A stretch of DNA of 64,000 nt. Source: HKCCE3408 sp038530555. Its GTDB lineage: Bacteria > Pseudomonadota > Alphaproteobacteria > Rhodobacterales > Rhodobacteraceae. Each line of letters starts with the position of its first letter. Positions within the stretch are counted from its first letter, which is position 1. The stretch lies in contig JBCBCN010000005.1 in NCBI GenBank assembly GCA_038530555.1, positions 62,001 to 126,000 of the forward strand, in the 5' to 3' direction. Below are positions 25,905-34,285 of this stretch, one piece after another. The notes beneath the pieces are model-generated. The model did not search any database. It was not told the DNA's origin and saw only the letters and a list, made by a program, of their open reading frames with translations. A program made the translations under genes and the position numbers.

Positions 25905-26960
25905 TCAGAGTTTTGACGGCTCGTCAAAGGATAGCGCGCGCCCGTGAAAGTCGACCCGGGCCAAGGTGTCGACGGCGCCTTGATGATGTTCTCCGTCCCA
26001 AACCTGCAGGCAAAGGGCCGCGCTTCCGGGGATGTCGTCCGCCTCCATCGACAGCCGCGCGAGGGGGGACTGAGGCTTGGCATGTGCCGCCGCGTGGTCC
26101 AGATACGCGAGACATGCCTTCTGGGTTTCGGTGGGGAAATACTGCCAAGCGACCGAATGGGTCACGAGGTGGAGATGGCCGTGACGGGCCGCGCTGAGCC
26201 GCTCGCCAAGCCAGCTTGCCGCGTCCCCCTTTTTCACCTGCGCCGAGGATAGCGCGATCGCGTGCTGCGTCAGTGCCGCGCGATCGGGTTGATCCGGCCA
26301 GATATACGCCATCAAACGAAGGTGGTCGTCAGCATCCTTGGGATCCAGCGGATTAAGATCTACGCCCGCCCGATCAGCAATGTGCAGATCGGCATTGGGC
26401 GGCATTGGCCCCTGCCAGTCGGGCATCAGGCGGACCGGGCTATCGGTTGCCCCGAAACGCGCGCCGTTCACCTCGAGGCAGTAGCGATCAAAATGCAGGT
26501 TCAGACCGGCGCTCGCGCCAAGCTCACTTAGGACGAAAGGTAGGCCGAACCGCTCGGACAGGATCAGGGCGCCTGTCATCAGAGCCACGGAACGCCGGAC
26601 TTCGTTGGTTTGCGGTGGGCTGTTGAGCCAAGCCATCAGCCAGTCCGTTTCGGTTTCGAACGCGGCCATTGTGGCCCGCCAAATCGCATCGGGTGCGAAT
26701 GCGGTGGGCGGAAAACTGGCCTTAAGATCGGGAACACGCCCGGCAAGCACAAGCGCATGCAAAGCGCCCGCCAGGCGCAGAGGCACCGACTGACCGGCAG
26801 ATGTTACGTCACCCGACCAATCCAAAAGCCGATCAGACACGGGATCACCCGGTGCGAGGCGCTCGGCCATAAGCTGACACCATGCGCCCATAAAGGGTGA
26901 TCCGAGGTGTGCACATGACTTGGCCTGAGAGCGAAACGCGGCACGCAACCGTTCGCTCAT
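25905..26960 (-). CDS. DUF2332 family protein
   Basis: 351 residues with no signal peptide or membrane segment. The LGSPFMGAWCQLMAERL, EVRRSVALMTGALIL, LSELGASAGLNLHFDRY and HLVTHSVAWQYFP stretches are those of DUF2332. The ELGASAGLNL piece resembles a methyltransferase-like SAM loop, so a methyltransferase fold is possible. Overlaps pth by 4 bases. Confidence 0.85.
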   Translation of the reverse strand: MSERLRAAFRSQAKSCAHLGSPFMGAWCQLMAERLAPGDPVSDRLLDWSGDVTSAGQSVPLRLAGALHALVLAGRVPDLKASFPPTAFAPDAIWRATMAAFETETDWLMAWLNSPPQTNEVRRSVALMTGALILSERFGLPFVLSELGASAGLNLHFDRYCLEVNGARFGATDSPVRLMPDWQGPMPPNADLHIADRAGVDLNPLDPKDADDHLRLMAYIWPDQPDRAALTQHAIALSSAQVKKGDAASWLGERLSAARHGHLHLVTHSVAWQYFPTETQKACLAYLDHAAAHAKPQSPLARLSMEADDIPGSAALCLQVWDGEHHQGAVDTLARVDFHGRALSFDEPSKL

Positions 26961-27640
26961 CGGAATTTGTCCATCAGCTTTTGCAACGCTGATTTAGGCT
27001 CCTCGGGTGAGGCTGCCGTCTCTTTTGGCGGGGCCTTCGCCGGTTTCGCGGCCGGCTTGTCCGAGCTTCGTGGCGGGGCCGTGCGCAGGGCCACCGCGTT
27101 CATAAAGCGGCCCTGATCCCCCTGGGCCAGATGCCCAGCGCCATCCTCGATCCCAGCCAACAGATCCTCGAGCCAGGCCGCATCCGCTTTCGCGAAATCC
27201 GAAAGAACATAGCCGGGCACGCGGTCCTTGTGACCGGGATGCCCGATGCCCAAACGCACACGGCCATAGGCCTCCGACACATGGGCGTGCAGCGAGCGCA
27301 ACCCGTTATGTCCGGCATGGCCACCGCCCTGTTTGACCCTGAGCTTCCCCGGCGCCAGGTCAAGCTCATCGTGAAAGACAAGGAGATCACTGGGTTCGAG
27401 CTTGAAAAAGCGCAGCGCTTCTCCGACGGATTGCCCGGACTTATTCATGAAGGTCTCGGGTTTGAGCAATGTGACGCGCTCGCCCCCCAGCCGTCCTTCG
27501 GATAGGGCGCCCTGGAACTTGCTCCGCCAAGGGCTGAAACCATGTCCGGCCGCGATCCGGTCTACGGCCATAAAGCCGATATTGTGTCGGTTGCTTGCGT
27601 ATTTCGCGCCCGGATTGCCTAGACCTACCCAGAGTTGCAT
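26957..27640 (-). CDS. pth: peptidyl-tRNA hydrolase
   Basis: 227-residue enzyme that frees tRNA from stalled peptidyl-tRNA. WVGLGNPGAKYASNRHNIGF holds the catalytic His, with KPETFMNKSGQSV and GGHAGHNGLRSL also typical. ATG at 27640 has AGGGAG 7 bases upstream; a GTG two codons earlier is too close. The last 40 residues are a Pro/Lys/Ala-rich tail beyond the usual 190-200 residues. rplY lies just upstream with a terminator between. Confidence 0.95.
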   Translation of the reverse strand: MQLWVGLGNPGAKYASNRHNIGFMAVDRIAAGHGFSPWRSKFQGALSEGRLGGERVTLLKPETFMNKSGQSVGEALRFFKLEPSDLLVFHDELDLAPGKLRVKQGGGHAGHNGLRSLHAHVSEAYGRVRLGIGHPGHKDRVPGYVLSDFAKADAAWLEDLLAGIEDGAGHLAQGDQGRFMNAVALRTAPPRSSDKPAAKPAKAPPKETAASPEEPKSALQKLMDKFR

Positions 27641-27712
27641 CGGCACGCTCCCTGCTCATGCGCCTTAGATGCCAGCTTGCGCAGAGATTTGGCAAGCATG
27701 GCCTGCGCAAAC

Positions 27713-27741
27713 GAAAACCCCCGCCGGTTGGGCGGGGGTTT
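27713..27741 (-). terminator. rho-independent terminator after rplY
   Basis: AAACCCCCGCC (27715-27725) pairs with GGCGGGGGTTT (27731-27741), 11 base pairs and a 5-base loop. Read on the minus strand it is followed by TTTT (27717-27714 complement). It lies just downstream of rplY and about 73 bases before pth, so pth is probably partly uncoupled from rplY. Confidence 0.85.
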
Positions 27742-27762
27742 ATTTGTTCGGTGATCGAAGGA

Positions 27763-28416
27763 TTACTCCTCGGAGGCTTCTTCCGCTGCCTCTCCCGCGC
27801 CCTCTTCGCCGCCCTCTTCGCCCTCTTCCGCTTCTGCCGAAAGCAGACCAGACGGCGCGGTGATGTTCGCGATCACAAAGTCCCGGTCGATCGTGGGCCG
27901 CGCCCCTTTGGGTAGGTTGACGCTTGAGATCGTGACGGTGTCGCCGATCTCCAGACCGTCCAGATCTACGACGACGCTCTCGGGGATCTCGTCTGCGGTC
28001 ACGACAAGCTCGACCTCCTGGCGCACAACGGTCAACACGCCGCCGCGTTTAATACCCGGCGCGCTCTCTTCGTTGATGAACTCAACCTGGATGAACAGAT
28101 TGACCCGGCTCGTCCGGCGCAGGCGCATAAAGTCGACATGGGTCGGCAGGTCCTTGACGACGTCACGCTGGACGTTGCGGCAGATCACCCGCACATCGTC
28201 TTGGCCTTCAACCTTCATGTTGAACAAAGTGGACAAGAAGCGCCCTGCTTTAAGCCGTTTAAGCAACTCATTGAAGGGGATTTGGATGGGCAGCGGATCG
28301 ACCCCGCCGCCATAAACGATACCGGGCACTTTGCCTTCGCGGCGTGCTTGGCGGGCGGCCCCCTTGCCTGTCCCCGCGCGTGCCTCGGCGATAAGATCTG
28401 GAATCTCACCAGCCAT
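27763..28416 (-). CDS. rplY: 50S ribosomal protein L25/general stress protein Ctc
   Basis: 217-residue 5S-rRNA-binding ribosomal protein of the long Ctc type: an N-terminal L25 domain (about 1-95) and a C-terminal TL5 domain (about 100-185), then an acidic Glu/Ala tail. Start at 28416 (MAGEIPDLIAEARAGTGKGAARQ) has AGGAGA upstream. The frame stays open to 28986, but that stretch is low-complexity Arg/Ser/Thr sequence antisense to the MFS gene and not coding. The L25-pth order is widely conserved. Confidence 0.94.
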   Translation of the reverse strand: MAGEIPDLIAEARAGTGKGAARQARREGKVPGIVYGGGVDPLPIQIPFNELLKRLKAGRFLSTLFNMKVEGQDDVRVICRNVQRDVVKDLPTHVDFMRLRRTSRVNLFIQVEFINEESAPGIKRGGVLTVVRQEVELVVTADEIPESVVVDLDGLEIGDTVTISSVNLPKGARPTIDRDFVIANITAPSGLLSAEAEEGEEGGEEGAGEAAEEASEE

Positions 28417-28573
28417 GTAATCTCTCCTTGATGAGGGCCGCCTCCAAGGGTGTCGGCCCGGGTTGGTGGCCGGCGTATAGGGCAGATGGGGGAGAAAGAA
28501 AAGAGAGCAAACGTGGCTCCGAGGTCGGCCCAGTTCTTGCCGCGTGCCGGTCAAAGTGGCAGGGCTGGCGACG

Positions 28574-29725
28574 ATGAATTTGATCAGCGCCATTCGCGCC
28601 GCTTCACCTGCGGTCTTAGGCTTCGTTGCTTTGGGCTTGATGTGGGGATCGATCAGCGCGCTGCTCCCACAATTCAAGGCGCATCTCGGGGTCAGTGACG
28701 CGCTTTTTGGAGTCCTTTTGACGGCCGGGTCAGCCGGGCTGTTGGTGACGATGTGGCTCGCTGCACCGTTGGATCGCCTGCTGCGCGAGCGGTCGATTAC
28801 TGCCTCTGGAATTCTAGTCGTTCTCGCAGCACTGCTGACGGCCATTGCGCCCACGCCACTATGGTTTTTCTTATGTCTTCTCGGCCTGGGCTTTGGCTCG
28901 GGCCTGCTCGATGTCTTGACCAATGCGCGCTTGGCCGAGCGGGAGCTAAAGCTGTCGCGACCTTTGATGAACGCATCGCACGGCATCTATTCACTGGCTT
29001 ATGTTCTCGGCGCCATCGCAACCGGCATTCTACGCGATATCGCACTCGCCCCGATCTTGATCCTCACCGTGATCGGCATGGCTGTAGTGCCCATCGCGCT
29101 TGCTGCGCGCACCCAGTGGACGCCGCCCGAGACGGCCCAGACGGGCAGGGGGCCTTTGCCGACACGGGGGATCGTCATTCTCGGGCTGATCGTGCTGATC
29201 GCATTTGGTCTTGAGACGATCACTGAGGCTTGGTCGGCCTTGCATATCGAGCGGAGCCTTGGCGGCCGCCCTGTCGAAGGTGCATTGGGGCCGGCCTTTT
29301 TGGGTCTTAGCATGGCTGTCGGGCGTTTCGGCGGTCACCTTTTGGCGCATCGGGTGCCGGAGTCCGGCCTGATGATCGGCGGAGCGGCGATGTCGGCGCT
29401 GGGCCTTTTACTTGCGGCCGGTGCTGTGTCGCCAGGTCCGGCCTATATGGGCTTTGGCCTCGTGGGGCTGGGGGTTTCGGTCCTTGCGCCCCTCGCGCTG
29501 GGACTTGTCGGGCGCATAGCCCCACCTGATCGGCGCACGGATGCGGTGGCGCGTGTCTCGGCCATCGGCTTTGCCGCTTATGTTCTCACTCCAACGCTGA
29601 TGGGAACGCTGTCGGAGGGTTTTGGTCTACCGGCCGCGTTGGGCTTGGTCGCCCTGATCGCCGTGCCGATCCCCGCGCTAGTTTGGGGGCTGCGCCAGTC
29701 AAAAACTAGGCCCAATCCCCGCTGA
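28574..29725 (+). CDS. MFS transporter
   Basis: 383 residues with about twelve hydrophobic segments and MFS half-repeat signs: the WLAAPLDRLLRERSI loop between helices 2 and 3 and a central polar stretch near residue 185 (TQWTPPETAQTGRG). It resembles the YbjJ/fucose-permease-like carriers. ATG at 28574 chosen; a GTG at 28544 has no ribosome site. Substrate not predictable. Its 3' end overlaps the convergent lldD gene by 20 bases. Confidence 0.88.
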   Translation: MNLISAIRAASPAVLGFVALGLMWGSISALLPQFKAHLGVSDALFGVLLTAGSAGLLVTMWLAAPLDRLLRERSITASGILVVLAALLTAIAPTPLWFFLCLLGLGFGSGLLDVLTNARLAERELKLSRPLMNASHGIYSLAYVLGAIATGILRDIALAPILILTVIGMAVVPIALAARTQWTPPETAQTGRGPLPTRGIVILGLIVLIAFGLETITEAWSALHIERSLGGRPVEGALGPAFLGLSMAVGRFGGHLLAHRVPESGLMIGGAAMSALGLLLAAGAVSPGPAYMGFGLVGLGVSVLAPLALGLVGRIAPPDRRTDAVARVSAIGFAAYVLTPTLMGTLSEGFGLPAALGLVALIAVPIPALVWGLRQSKTRPNPR

Positions 29726-30869
29726 AATGGCGCGGCACTAAAACGGTGTGCCGATCGATCTCGTCTACCTTGCGCACTCCACAAAGCCCCATACTCGTCT
29801 CAAGCTCTTTCTGGATAAGCTCGAGGGACTTGCTCACGCCCGCCTGTCCCATCGCGCCGAGGCCATAGGTGAAGGCGCGCCCGATATAGGTGCCCTTCGC
29901 CCCAAGTGCCAACGCCTTGAGCACGTCTTGGCCTGAGCGGATCCCGCTATCCATGTGAACCTCAACCTGCTCGCCGACGGCTTCAACGATCGGCTCGAGC
30001 ATCCGGATCGAGCTGAGCGCGCCGTCGAGCTGCCGGCCGCCATGGTTAGACACGACGATGGCGTCCGCGCCGACATCGACCGCCCGGCGTGCATCCTCAG
30101 TGTCGAGAATGCCCTTGATGATGACCTTGCCGCCCCACCAGTCTTTGAATTGCGCGATCCGCTCCCAGTTGAGTGAGGGGTCAAATGCCTCAGCGGTCCA
30201 ACTCGCCAGAGAGGAGGGGTCTTTGACGCCTTTGGCATGGCCGACGATATTGCCGAAAAAGCGCCGTTTGGTGCCCAACATCTCGAGCCCCCAAGGGATC
30301 TTGGTGGCCAGATTTGCCAAAGCGCGGGGCGTAAGCTTCGGCGGGGCAGAGAGACCGTTTTTGATATCCTTGTGCCGCTGGCCCAGGATTTGCAAATCGA
30401 CCGTGATGACGATGGCAGAACAGGACGCGGCCTTGGCGCGTTCGAAGAGGCGCTGCATGAAATCGTCGTCACGCAGGGTATAGACCTGAAACCAGAACGG
30501 CCGGTTGGTTTTGGCCGCGACATCCTCGATCGAGCAAATCGACATCGTCGACAGGCAGAACGGCACACCAAACTTTTCGGCCGCACGGGCGGCCTTGATC
30601 TCCCCATCGGCCGATTGCATCCCCGTCAGGCCAACCGGGGCAAGGGCCACGGGCATCGCCACGTTTTCGCCCAGCATCTGGCCATCCGTGCTGCGACCAG
30701 CCATGTCTGTCGCAACGCGCTGGCGCAGGCGGATTTGTTGGAAATCCGAGGTGTTCTCGCGAAATGTCTGCTCGGTCCAGCTGCCGCTTTCGGCGTAATC
30801 GTAGAACATCTTCGGCACGCGCCGGCGGTAGATCGCTTTGAGGTCATCTACATTTGTTATGGTTGGCAT
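29706..30869 (-). CDS. lldD: FMN-dependent L-lactate dehydrogenase-type alpha-hydroxyacid oxidase
   Basis: 387-residue TIM-barrel flavoenzyme oxidising L-lactate (or another 2-hydroxyacid) at the membrane. FYDYAESGSWTE, PVALAPVGLTGMQ, FWFQVYT, VITVDLQILGQR, and the catalytic His with its neighbours in VVSNHGGRQLDGA are intact, as is GAKGTYIGRAFTYGL. Lactate specificity is inferred from family resemblance; glycolate or mandelate oxidase cannot be excluded. Confidence 0.88.
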   Translation of the reverse strand: MPTITNVDDLKAIYRRRVPKMFYDYAESGSWTEQTFRENTSDFQQIRLRQRVATDMAGRSTDGQMLGENVAMPVALAPVGLTGMQSADGEIKAARAAEKFGVPFCLSTMSICSIEDVAAKTNRPFWFQVYTLRDDDFMQRLFERAKAASCSAIVITVDLQILGQRHKDIKNGLSAPPKLTPRALANLATKIPWGLEMLGTKRRFFGNIVGHAKGVKDPSSLASWTAEAFDPSLNWERIAQFKDWWGGKVIIKGILDTEDARRAVDVGADAIVVSNHGGRQLDGALSSIRMLEPIVEAVGEQVEVHMDSGIRSGQDVLKALALGAKGTYIGRAFTYGLGAMGQAGVSKSLELIQKELETSMGLCGVRKVDEIDRHTVLVPRHFSGDWA

Positions 30870-30994
30870 TTGCTAAGCGTGTCCCTGACTTTTCCGCCCT
30901 TGATTTCGCTTAAGCGTTGGCGTTGGAGAGCGCCATAAGGCGCGGTGACGCGGCTCGGCGGATCGGCGCCGAGCAAGCATAGGTTACCTCTGCG

Positions 30995-31039
30995 TTAACC
31001 ATCTGTTCACCAAATACTGAGATTTTAACCAATAGTTAA
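30995..31039 (+). promoter_or_regulatory. paired CtrA-like sites before a diguanylate cyclase gene
   Basis: An exact TTAA-CCAATAG-TTAA is at 31025-31039 and a near match, TTAA-CCATCTG-TTCA, at 30995-31009. Their centres are 30 bases apart, about three helical turns, and the pair lies 38-80 bases before the diguanylate cyclase start. In Rhodobacterales CtrA controls motility and cyclic-di-GMP genes. Confidence 0.55.
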
Positions 31040-31076
31040 ATCGAGTCTTCGGCTCTGCTGATCCAAGAGAGGTAGC

Positions 31077-31967
31077 ATGCGCATATCCGGTCTTCCCGAG
31101 AGCCTGCGGTGTTGGTGGACTGAGCGGTCTGCAATCGGCAAGCTTGCCGCTTTGGGCGCAGGCGCGATTGTCTTTCCTTTGATGATGCAGTCCGGGCTTT
31201 TGCTGTTCTTGGTAGAGCCGGGCGCGGGCGTCTTGCTGAGCGTTGCTGCGATGAGCGCTGTGCTGGCTTCTGCAATATTCGGTTTTGCTGTGATGACCAT
31301 CCTTGCCCCATTGCGTCAGATCGAGAAGAACCTGCAAAGCCTGGCAGCGGATCATCCCCCGGCTTTGCTTGGCGCCGAGCCCGGCCAGCCCGCAAACCGC
31401 GCCGGACAGATCGCTCGAAAGATCGTCCGGTTGCATGACCGTCTGCGCAAGGAAGCGGCGACTTATCAGTCTGAGGCTGAGACGGATCCTTTGACAGGCT
31501 TGTACAACCGCAGGGGCTTTGACAATCGACGCAAGGGGATCGAAAGCGCGGCGCTACTTTATATCGACATCGACAAATTCAAACAGATCAATGACGGTTT
31601 GGGCCACGCCGCAGGCGATGAACTCTTGGAGCGTACGGCCAAGATCCTTTTGTCTGCGACCCGCGATCACGACGTAGTTGCCCGGGTCGGCGGCGATGAG
31701 TTTGTCATCTTACTGCCGGATATCCCGCAAGCGCGAGCTTTGGCGATTGCAGAGCGGCTGCGCTCGGCCAGCGCAAGAGATCTCAAGCATGCGTTCGGCC
31801 ATGCGACGATCTCAATCGGCGTTGCCCATCTGAATGGCGGCCGTCTAGAGCGCGCTTTGGAATTGGCCGATCAAGCCTGCTATGCGGCCAAGCGCGCAGG
31901 ACGCGACCGTGTCTACAGCCAGCCAGAGCGTGACCTTGCGCCCGCGGCGCCGCTGATCGCGGAATAG
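31077..31967 (+). CDS. membrane diguanylate cyclase (GGDEF domain)
   Basis: 296 residues. Two membrane helices (about 21-45 and 49-72) and a short linker are followed by a GGDEF domain (about 130-285) with DPLTGLYNRRGF, YIDIDKFKQIND and an intact GGDEF active site in ARVGGDEFVILL. An RDHD inhibitory site lies five residues before GGDEF, so product feedback is expected. It makes cyclic-di-GMP from two GTP. Possibly CtrA-controlled (see upstream sites). Confidence 0.93.
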   Translation: MRISGLPESLRCWWTERSAIGKLAALGAGAIVFPLMMQSGLLLFLVEPGAGVLLSVAAMSAVLASAIFGFAVMTILAPLRQIEKNLQSLAADHPPALLGAEPGQPANRAGQIARKIVRLHDRLRKEAATYQSEAETDPLTGLYNRRGFDNRRKGIESAALLYIDIDKFKQINDGLGHAAGDELLERTAKILLSATRDHDVVARVGGDEFVILLPDIPQARALAIAERLRSASARDLKHAFGHATISIGVAHLNGGRLERALELADQACYAAKRAGRDRVYSQPERDLAPAAPLIAE

Positions 31968-32002
31968 CAGCAGGCGAAGTTTGGCAACGGACAAGCGTCG
32001 GT

Positions 32003-32794
32003 CTATGCTTCGTGGGCCCCGGCGGCCAAGCTGGCGACGAAAGCCAACACGTCCTTGGTCGGTACCCGTTCGGCTATCTTACTGACAATTGCAGATCCCA
32101 CGACTGCGCCATCGGCAACCCGTGCAATGTCCCGCGCGACTTCAGGTGTGCGGATCCCGAAGCCCACCACAACCGGCAGGCCCGACGCCTCTTTTATGCG
32201 CGCGACCTCGGGCTCAACATCAACGGCCTGGGCAGCAGCGGCCCCGGTGATCCCTGTGATTGAGACGTAGTAGACGAAGCCGCTTGTGTTACGCAGCACC
32301 TGAGGCAGGCGCTCTGCATCTGTCGTCGGCGTGGCCAGCCTGACGAAGTCAATTCCAGCTGCCATGGCTGGCAGGCAGAGCTCTTCATCCTCTTCCGGCG
32401 GTAAATCGACAACAATTAACCCGTCGATCCCGGCGGTTTTCGCCTCAGCTAGGAATGTGTCGACCCCGCGCGAATAGATCGGATTGTAGTAGCCCATCAG
32501 AACAATCGGTGTGTCGCTGTCATGCTCGCGGAATCGGCGGACCATCTCGAGGGTCTTGGTTAGCGTCTGTCCCGCCTCCAGGGCGCGTTGCCCAGCCAGT
32601 TGGATCGTCGGCCCATCAGCCATCGGATCGGTGAACGGAAGACCCAGTTCGATGATGTCCACGCCCGCCTCCGGCAGGCCGAGCATGATTTCAAGCGACG
32701 TCTCCAAATCAGGATCGCCGGCCATCATATAGGCCACGAAAGCCTTCTTGTTCTGCGCGGCCAAAGACGAAAAACGCTGAGTGATGCGTGACAT
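32003..32794 (-). CDS. trpA: tryptophan synthase alpha chain
   Basis: 263 residues from the ATG at 32794 (AGGA site upstream); the frame's 26-codon extension is not conserved. FVAYMMAGDPDLETSLE, the catalytic Glu in DIIELGLPFTDPMADGPTIQ, and the Asp in LIVVDLPPEED are all present, with GFGIRTPEVA and GSAIV at the phosphate end. It frees indole for TrpB, encoded at 22.9-24.1 kb on the other strand. Confidence 0.96.
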   Translation of the reverse strand: MSRITQRFSSLAAQNKKAFVAYMMAGDPDLETSLEIMLGLPEAGVDIIELGLPFTDPMADGPTIQLAGQRALEAGQTLTKTLEMVRRFREHDSDTPIVLMGYYNPIYSRGVDTFLAEAKTAGIDGLIVVDLPPEEDEELCLPAMAAGIDFVRLATPTTDAERLPQVLRNTSGFVYYVSITGITGAAAAQAVDVEPEVARIKEASGLPVVVGFGIRTPEVARDIARVADGAVVGSAIVSKIAERVPTKDVLAFVASLAAGAHEA

Positions 32795-32929
32795 GGTCGG
32801 TCCTGTTTTTGCTATCCGCGCGGTGTGCGGCACCGGGGACGGAAAATCAATACCAGTGATCGGCACGCTCATTGCCCTTCGCAGAGCACTTGCCTAGAAG
32901 GCCGCGTGAGCCGCCTATAGGAGCAGATG

Positions 32930-34027
32930 ATGGGATTTCGCATGGGCATTGTCGGGCTGCCGAATGTCGGCAAGTCGACGCTTTTCAATGCACTTACCAA
33001 AACCGCCGCTGCGCAGGCGGCTAATTTCCCGTTCTGCACCATTGAGCCCAATGTCGGCGATGTAGCCGTCCCGGATGCGCGTTTGACGCAACTGGCCGAG
33101 ATCGCCAACTCGGCTCAAGTCATCCCGGCGCGCATGACATTTGTCGATATCGCGGGGCTCGTGAAAGGCGCGGCGCAGGGCGAGGGGCTCGGCAATCAGT
33201 TCTTGGCCAATATTCGCGAGGTTGACGCGATTGCCCATGTCCTGCGCTGTTTCGAGGATGAAGACGTCACCCATGTCGACGGGCGTGTGGACCCGCTCGC
33301 GGATGCCGACACAATCGAAACCGAGTTGATGCTGGCCGATTTGGAGTCGGTCGAGAAGCGGCTGTTGAATCTATCACGCAAAGTGCGCGGCGGCGATAAG
33401 GAGGCGAAGCAGCAGGAGCGGCTCCTGCTTGAGGCGCAGCGCGTGCTGGAAGCCGGTCAGCCTGCGCGCACGGTCGAGATCGACGCTGAGGACCTAAAAG
33501 CCTGGCAAATGTTGCAGCTTTTGACGGCCAAACCGATCCTATTCGTTTGCAATGTCGGGGAAGAGGACGCTGCAGAGGGCAACGCCTATTCCAGCCGGGT
33601 GGTGTCGATGGCGGAGGCGCAAGGCGCGGCGCATGTGATGATCTCCGCGCAGATCGAGGAAGAGATCAGCCAGCTGGACACTGAAGAACAAAAGGAATTC
33701 CTCGGCGAAATGGGCCTTGAGGAAGCCGGGTTGGACCGGCTGATACGTGCAGGCTATGATCTGTTGGGGTTACAGACATATTTCACCGCAGGTCCCAAGG
33801 AAGCGCGCGCCTGGACGATCCGCGCTGGTCTATCTGCGCCGCAAGCAGCCGGTGTGATCCATGGCGATTTCGAAAAGGGCTTCATCCGGGCGGAAACCGT
33901 GGCCTTTGAGGACTATGTGGCGCTGCGCGGCGAACAAGCCGCCCGCGATGCCGGGAAGCTCCGCGCGGAAGGCAAGGGCTACATCGTCCAGGACGGCGAC
34001 GTCATGCACTTCCTGTTCAACGCTTGA
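32930..34027 (+). CDS. ychF: redox-regulated ATPase YchF
   Basis: 365-residue Obg-like P-loop protein that hydrolyses ATP and binds the ribosome. G1 GLPNVGKST, NFPFCTIEPNVG, FVDIAGLVKGAAQGEGLGNQFL (the G3 region) and LFVCNVGEED (the NxxE specificity motif replacing NKxD) identify it, with the C-terminal TGS domain (about 280-365). Start at 32930 is 6-7 bases from GGAG; another ATG three bases upstream is less well spaced. tRNA-Ser follows. Confidence 0.95.
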   Translation: MGFRMGIVGLPNVGKSTLFNALTKTAAAQAANFPFCTIEPNVGDVAVPDARLTQLAEIANSAQVIPARMTFVDIAGLVKGAAQGEGLGNQFLANIREVDAIAHVLRCFEDEDVTHVDGRVDPLADADTIETELMLADLESVEKRLLNLSRKVRGGDKEAKQQERLLLEAQRVLEAGQPARTVEIDAEDLKAWQMLQLLTAKPILFVCNVGEEDAAEGNAYSSRVVSMAEAQGAAHVMISAQIEEEISQLDTEEQKEFLGEMGLEEAGLDRLIRAGYDLLGLQTYFTAGPKEARAWTIRAGLSAPQAAGVIHGDFEKGFIRAETVAFEDYVALRGEQAARDAGKLRAEGKGYIVQDGDVMHFLFNA

Positions 34028-34119
34028 TCTGAGCGGAGCCGTAACCGATCTCACGTCGAAGAGTGTGCATGGCCTATGCGGTCTTGCCCCGCTGCGACCC
34101 TTAGCCTAAACGGGTCGGC

Positions 34120-34209
34120 GGAGACGTGGCCGAGTGGTCGAAGGCGCTCCCCTGCTAAGGGAGTAGGCGGGAAACCGTCTCGAGGGTTCGAATCCCTTCG
34201 TCTCCGCCA
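34120..34209 (+). tRNA. tRNA-Ser (anticodon GCT)
   Basis: 90-base class II tRNA with an extended variable arm and encoded CCA. Acceptor GGAGACG (34120-34126) pairs with CGTCTCC (34199-34205) and G precedes CCA. The anticodon stem CTCCC/GGGAG holds CTGCTAA with anticodon GCT. Immediately after it the sequence changes to decayed mobile DNA, so it may mark an integration site. Confidence 0.96.
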
Positions 34210-34285
34210 CTTTATCTTGTCCGTCGTCAGAGTTTTTCGGAATTCTGATGCGATTTTGTAGCGGAAGCTCTGGTTCAGTTTCAGT

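Noticed and set aside
28417..28986. N-terminal extension of rplY
   Set aside because: No conserved features, overlaps the MFS start region, and the start at 28416 has a good ribosome site.
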